A stretch of DNA of 9,472 nucleotides from CBDULQ01 sp965368115. Its GTDB lineage: Bacteria; Pseudomonadota; Gammaproteobacteria; SZUA-229. Shown piece after piece: positions 6,380 through 9,472 of the stretch. Numbering within the stretch: position 1 is the first letter of the stretch; each line of letters opens with the position of its first letter. A model generated the notes under the pieces. It was given only the letters and a program-made list of their open reading frames with translations. It was not told the DNA's origin and ran no database searches. The stretch is from contig CBDULQ010000143.1 in the NCBI GenBank assembly GCA_965368115.1, forward strand, positions 1-9,472, written 5' to 3'. The translations under genes and the position numbers were made by a program.

Positions 6380-8284
6380 ATGAGTAGCAAAATATCCCCG
6401 GTTCAATTGAAAGGTTTGTTGATGTCGCCCCTGTGGGTGATGGCTTTGATCGCCATGATGGGTATGGACTGCAGTGGCGGCGTGTCGAGAATCGATGAGG
6501 CCAGTTACGTGACCGATATTCGTCTTGCCAAAGATAATAACGGCAAAATTCTGATCGGCTACCGTTACCTTCGGCAGCGGGATGTCGTTGTTCAGTATTT
6601 CGGCGGAGGCCTGACGTCCGAAGGAGAATCTTATGAGGATGGCCCGGTGGTGCAGCTCGAGTTCGACTCGCTCATGTATGACTTTGCAACCGCACAACGG
6701 GAAAATGCGGCGACCATTGCGGCGTTTGATCCGGAAGAAGACTACCCGCAACGTTTCCTCATGACCATGGGTGATGCGGGCAGCGCGGCGGCGAGCTGGT
6801 TTAACCAGGGTGTTTATTACGGTGCGGGATATACTATTCGTCAGCCCACCCTGAACTGGTTGCCGGCACAACGTCTGGAAGCAGGCCAGGGCAATAATTT
6901 CAGGCTGGTTTACGACCAGGTTGCTGACAATCAGGCCAACAGTATTTTTGTCGGTCTTACCGAGGATGATCGAGTCTATACACGCGGTTATCGTGGCTCG
7001 ACTCAGCAATGGGATGCGCCGCTATTTGAACCGGTTGTGAACAGACAGCCGGGTGATCTGATGTTCGATATGCATGTCGATGGTCAGTTGCTATGGACGC
7101 TGGCTGAGCCTGCGACATCGCTATATGCGACACACTATGCGCCACCCGCCAATCCACTGGCGCAACGGGTGGCCACATCCTCTTCCCGGATTCACATTCG
7201 CGATTTAGTGGTTGCCAGGGGAAACAATCCATATGCCATGGTGATCTGGAATGACGATGACGGTATGTACTCAAATTTTTTCGATGGTAACGGCTGGGGT
7301 CAGGCCATGCCGATCAGTGCCCTGATCAGCAATGTCGCGGCAGCCGTGCAGCTGGGTATGGATGCCAGCGGCAATGCGGTGCTGGCCTGGAAGCCGGGTT
7401 ACGATGTGGATGGCGACATTCGAGTCATACATTTCAGTCCGCAGTCCGGCTGGATGAATGAGCAGGTTCTGGGTCAGGGACGTGATCCGGTGCTCGATGT
7501 CAACGTAAACGGTGAAGCCATTCTGGTGTGGCACCGTAACACAAATGATGAACCCGGCAATCGGCTATTTGCCGCGCGTTACAGTGTGCAGAGCGGCTGG
7601 ATGCAGGAGGGTGTGATCGCTCGCAATGCGGCCAGCGAATATCGTGTGTTGATCGATAACAACGGCAATGCCCTGGCGGCCTGGTCGCGACTCGTGGATA
7701 CGACTAATGGGGTGTATGCCTTTGGTACGCGACTGGCGCTATATGATTTCAATTTTACGGGTCTGGATGTCACTGTTAACGGTGGTGGTCGGGTGACGTC
7801 GTCGCCACAGGGTATCGATTGCGGTACTGACTGTAGTGACAGTTATCCGCGCAACAGCACAGTGACGTTAACTGCCGTGCCTGATTCTGACGCGACCTTT
7901 ATCGGCTGGGGTGGCGACTGTACACCTTTGCAGACGATTGCCGATCAGGCGAGTGTGATAATGGATTCAGCCCGATCATGTAGCGCGAATTTCAGCAGTC
8001 TGAACCTGCAGAATTACACACTGACACTGAACATTCTCGGTGGTCCGGGTGCAGGTGAAGTGAACAGCCAGGAAACACCCGTGCCACTTCTCAATTGTAT
8101 CAACAGCAACGAAGCGCAGACTCAGTGCACGGCAAGTTATCAGGCAGGGTCGCAGGTGTATCTGTCGCCCACTCCCTATGCAAGCAATTTCAATATCAGC
8201 TGGACCGGTTGTGATAGCGAGGCCGGGGTAGAAGGTTGTTCAATCATCATGAACAACGATCGAACGGTCAGTGTTACCTTCTAG
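6380..8284 (+). CDS. Exported beta-propeller-like protein with InlB B-type repeats
   Basis: The protein has 634 residues from the ATG at 6380, chosen because AAGGA at 6368-6372 lies 7 bases upstream; the frame is open from a GTG at 6335 that lacks such a site. The signal region is PLWVMALIAMMGMDCSGG. Cys31 followed by Ser-Gly-Gly looks like a lipoprotein anchor, but the preceding Gly-Met-Asp is a poor lipobox. Residues about 45-456 contain several units ending in hydrophobic-x-Trp strands with Gly-Asn-Ala turns. Examples are DASGNAVLAW at 328-337, NVNGEAILVW at 375-384 and DNNGNALAAW at 426-435, each followed by a strand such as SGWMNEQVL. This suggests a beta-propeller. Residues about 461-538 and 546-634 are two divergent InlB B-repeats, with NGGGRVTSSPQGIDCGTDC, GWGGDC and a closing SVTF, and eight cysteines spaced for disulfides. 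Such repeats are usual in surface proteins. The ligand is unknown. The gene appears monocistronic between two terminators. Confidence 0.85.
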   Translation: MSSKISPVQLKGLLMSPLWVMALIAMMGMDCSGGVSRIDEASYVTDIRLAKDNNGKILIGYRYLRQRDVVVQYFGGGLTSEGESYEDGPVVQLEFDSLMYDFATAQRENAATIAAFDPEEDYPQRFLMTMGDAGSAAASWFNQGVYYGAGYTIRQPTLNWLPAQRLEAGQGNNFRLVYDQVADNQANSIFVGLTEDDRVYTRGYRGSTQQWDAPLFEPVVNRQPGDLMFDMHVDGQLLWTLAEPATSLYATHYAPPANPLAQRVATSSSRIHIRDLVVARGNNPYAMVIWNDDDGMYSNFFDGNGWGQAMPISALISNVAAAVQLGMDASGNAVLAWKPGYDVDGDIRVIHFSPQSGWMNEQVLGQGRDPVLDVNVNGEAILVWHRNTNDEPGNRLFAARYSVQSGWMQEGVIARNAASEYRVLIDNNGNALAAWSRLVDTTNGVYAFGTRLALYDFNFTGLDVTVNGGGRVTSSPQGIDCGTDCSDSYPRNSTVTLTAVPDSDATFIGWGGDCTPLQTIADQASVIMDSARSCSANFSSLNLQNYTLTLNILGGPGAGEVNSQETPVPLLNCINSNEAQTQCTASYQAGSQVYLSPTPYASNFNISWTGCDSEAGVEGCSIIMNNDRTVSVTF

Positions 8285-8309
8285 TCGGGCATTGGCTGCA
8301 ATGCATAAA

Positions 8310-8340
8310 ACAAAGGTCTTCGCCTGGCGAGGGCCTTTGT
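8310..8340 (+). terminator. Hairpin terminator after the propeller gene
   Basis: ACAAAGG at 8310-8316 pairs with CCTTTGT at 8334-8340. The stem continues inward through TCTTCGC and GCGAGGG, with two G-U pairs, to a 3-base loop, CTG, at 8324-8326. It starts 26 bases after the stop at 8284. There is no T run beyond the distal arm on the plus strand, so termination may be weaker than at the site at 6272-6301. Read from the minus strand it is followed by TTTTATG. Confidence 0.75.
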
Positions 8341-8374
8341 CATATCGGTGAGTGGAGGGTTCTGGAATAGAACT

Positions 8375-8392
8375 GTCCTAGGACCCGGGACC
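8375..8392. promoter_or_regulatory. Palindrome upstream of the CARDB-like gene
   Basis: GTCCTAGGAC at 8375-8384 is a perfect 10-base palindrome. A second GGACC at 8388-8392 repeats the right arm 7 bases along and could pair with the same left arm. It lies in the 118-base gap between the terminator at 8310-8340 and the gene at 8459, where a promoter and operator would be expected. No -35/-10 pair is clear. The role is inferred from position. Confidence 0.25.
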
Positions 8393-8447
8393 ACACATCA
8401 GGGAAGTAGACGGGCACTCGAGATCGGGTGTCGATAAACCATCAAAT

Positions 8448-8451
8448 GGAG
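8448..8451 (+). promoter_or_regulatory. Ribosome binding site for the CARDB-like gene
   Basis: GGAG lies 7 bases before the ATG at 8459. It fixes that start codon, which also opens directly into a signal peptide. Confidence 0.6.
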
Positions 8452-8458
8452 AACGACT

Positions 8459-9184
8459 ATGAAATATCCAGTTGTGAAAAGCGCAGCGCTTGTTGTTGCA
8501 TTGTCAGGTCTGGATCCACTGGCTGCCTGTGAGTTGATCAAAACCGATTTCGGTTATCAGGTGTCCGGGCCCTGTGAATTACGTCCACAGTTAATGATCA
8601 AGAGTCCAAATCTCATCGTTAACTGGGTTGCAGTTTATACCGAAAGCGGTACCGGACTCGGTGTCGATGCCCGGGTTGTCAATGTCGGTGATGTGGGGAC
8701 GGAAGGGCTGCTGGTCATCAGGTCGATGAACAATCAGCCGCGGGGTGAATTCGATCTTGAGGTTCGCATGCGCCTGATCGGTCCCGGTAATCTGCCTTAC
8801 GATATATATCAAAACAGTCGCGGCTGGGTCTCTGAGGGTGTGCAACGGCGTCGAATGGGGAGGCTGGCTGCCGGGGCGTCTGCCGCAGCCAATTTCGGTA
8901 TACCGCCGGCGGCGGAATTTTCATTGCCGGACCGTAACCAGACCTACAAGGTGATTATGACAGCCCAGGTCGACCCGGTCATGACCGGTAGTGGAGCAAG
9001 CATTAATATGCGCGGCGAAGTGGCTGAATCTAACGAACAGGATAATTTTTTCCTTGGCGTTTCCGGACCTCGATATGAATGCCTGGCCTATGGTCAGGAT
9101 GCGGATCCGATCGAGGTTTATCTGGAACCGGCGTTTCATCTCAACAATGACATCAACCAGCCATTATTCCCGGCCTGTCGTTGA
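8459..9184 (+). CDS. Small exported CARDB-like protein
   Basis: The protein has 241 residues. The N-terminus has a Lys, a hydrophobic stretch SAALVVALSGL and then LAAC at 21-24. This could be a lipobox with Cys24 lipidated, or a signal peptidase I site after Ala-Ala that leaves Cys24 free to pair with Cys39. The mature part is beta-rich: NLIVNWVAVYTESGTGLGVD and ARVVNVGDVGTEG at about 51-83, paired sheets to about 170, and a closing GEVAESNEQDNFFLG at 186-200. This order, ending in an acidic Glu-Ser-Asn-Glu-x-x-Asn strand, is that of the CARDB (cell adhesion related) fold found in bacterial surface proteins. Cys208 and Cys240 near the end may form a second disulfide. It has no enzyme motif. 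It follows the propeller gene by 174 bases and has its own ribosome site, so it is probably transcribed separately. The function is unknown; an adhesin-like or envelope binding role is a guess. Confidence 0.82.
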   Translation: MKYPVVKSAALVVALSGLDPLAACELIKTDFGYQVSGPCELRPQLMIKSPNLIVNWVAVYTESGTGLGVDARVVNVGDVGTEGLLVIRSMNNQPRGEFDLEVRMRLIGPGNLPYDIYQNSRGWVSEGVQRRRMGRLAAGASAAANFGIPPAAEFSLPDRNQTYKVIMTAQVDPVMTGSGASINMRGEVAESNEQDNFFLGVSGPRYECLAYGQDADPIEVYLEPAFHLNNDINQPLFPACR

Positions 9185-9205
9185 TACGGAAGGACGATGT
9201 TCACC

Positions 9206-9233
9206 CGCAGGTCGTGCATCGACTCGACCTGCG
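9206..9233 (+). terminator. Possible terminator hairpin after the CARDB-like gene
   Basis: A perfect 9-base stem, CGCAGGTCG at 9206-9214 and CGACCTGCG at 9225-9233, has a 10-base loop and begins 22 bases after the stop codon. It is followed by ATCTTTGTT rather than a real T run, so it is a weak intrinsic terminator at best. Its right arm is shared with a second, competing hairpin that extends to 9261. Confidence 0.45.
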
Positions 9234-9261
9234 ATCTTTGTTCGGTGTGCGTCGAGTCGGT
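9218..9261 (+). repeat. Second inverted repeat overlapping the first hairpin
   Basis: CGACTCGAC at 9220-9228 is the exact reverse complement of GTCGAGTCG at 9251-9259. The stem can extend two more pairs, one of them G-U, to 9218 and 9261. The loop is 22 bases. The left arm uses bases in the loop and right arm of the hairpin at 9206-9233, so the two structures cannot form together in one RNA. Confidence 0.6.
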
Positions 9262-9472
9262 TGCCGGGTCGCTAGAGCAATCCGGCTCAGATCCAATATC
9301 CGGGAACGGCTCCGGGTGGGCCGAATTAATCGATTCAAACGATTTTCTGGTCGCATTAAACCCTATGATTAAAAAGCTTTTTTTATACGAGGGACGTTTC
9401 AGAAATTGAAAAAAAGCACGTTTATCTGAAAATTTATTTACAACCCGCCCCGCGATGCTATGAGCCATCAAA

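Larger units (their letters stand above)
9185..9472. other. 288-base stretch with no convincing gene
   Basis: Between the stop of the CARDB-like gene and the window end I see no well-supported gene. The first 80 bases hold overlapping inverted repeats. A short 70-codon frame at 9197-9409 is discussed as a finding. From about 9365 the sequence becomes AT-rich, with the 12-base palindrome AAAAAGCTTTTT at 9371-9382 and a 7-base inverted repeat, TTTCAGA at 9397-9403 and TCTGAAA at 9425-9431. This may be the promoter region of a gene beyond the window. Confidence 0.6.

Noticed and set aside
9136..9471. 111-residue open frame on the minus strand at the window end
   Set aside because: It overlaps the end of the CARDB-like gene and both hairpins, has no recognised domain, and its start lies at the very edge of the window.

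Overview
The window looks like part of a gammaproteobacterial chromosome of moderate GC content (judged by eye, not counted). The reasons are Shine-Dalgarno-led genes, Sec and lipoprotein signals of Gram-negative type, a predicted outer-membrane beta-barrel, and an ECF-type sigma factor with a membrane anti-sigma partner. All supported genes lie on the plus strand. Nothing in the sequence fixes the genus. There are no RNA genes, insertion sequences, CRISPR arrays or broken genes.

Region 1 (186-6301) reads as one transcription unit. A group IV sigma factor overlaps a single-pass anti-sigma-like protein by 14 bases. Then come a 636-residue exported beta-barrel-like protein, a 685-residue modular subtilisin-family (S8) protease and a 269-residue lipoprotein. 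The unit is closed by a strong intrinsic terminator. The first three junctions are an overlap or gaps of 9-14 bases; the gap before the lipoprotein is 84 bases.

Region 2 (about 6302-8340) is a single gene for an exported protein of about 634 residues. It has repeated beta-propeller-like units followed by two cysteine-rich InlB B-like repeats, and a second hairpin terminator lies downstream. Region 3 (8341-9472) holds a small exported protein with a CARDB-like fold. It is followed by 288 bases with no convincing gene but with overlapping inverted repeats and an AT-rich end.

The main point of interest is a link inside the first unit. The C-terminal periplasmic part of the anti-sigma protein resembles the propeptide-like module that sits just before the catalytic domain of the S8 protease four genes into the same unit. 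This suggests, as inference, a cell-envelope signalling cassette in which the protease, or its free prodomain, engages the anti-sigma protein and so controls the sigma factor that would transcribe the operon. The barrel and the lipoprotein would be outer-membrane partners. The two downstream genes also encode exported beta-rich proteins but have separate transcription signals; whether they belong to the same regulon is unknown.
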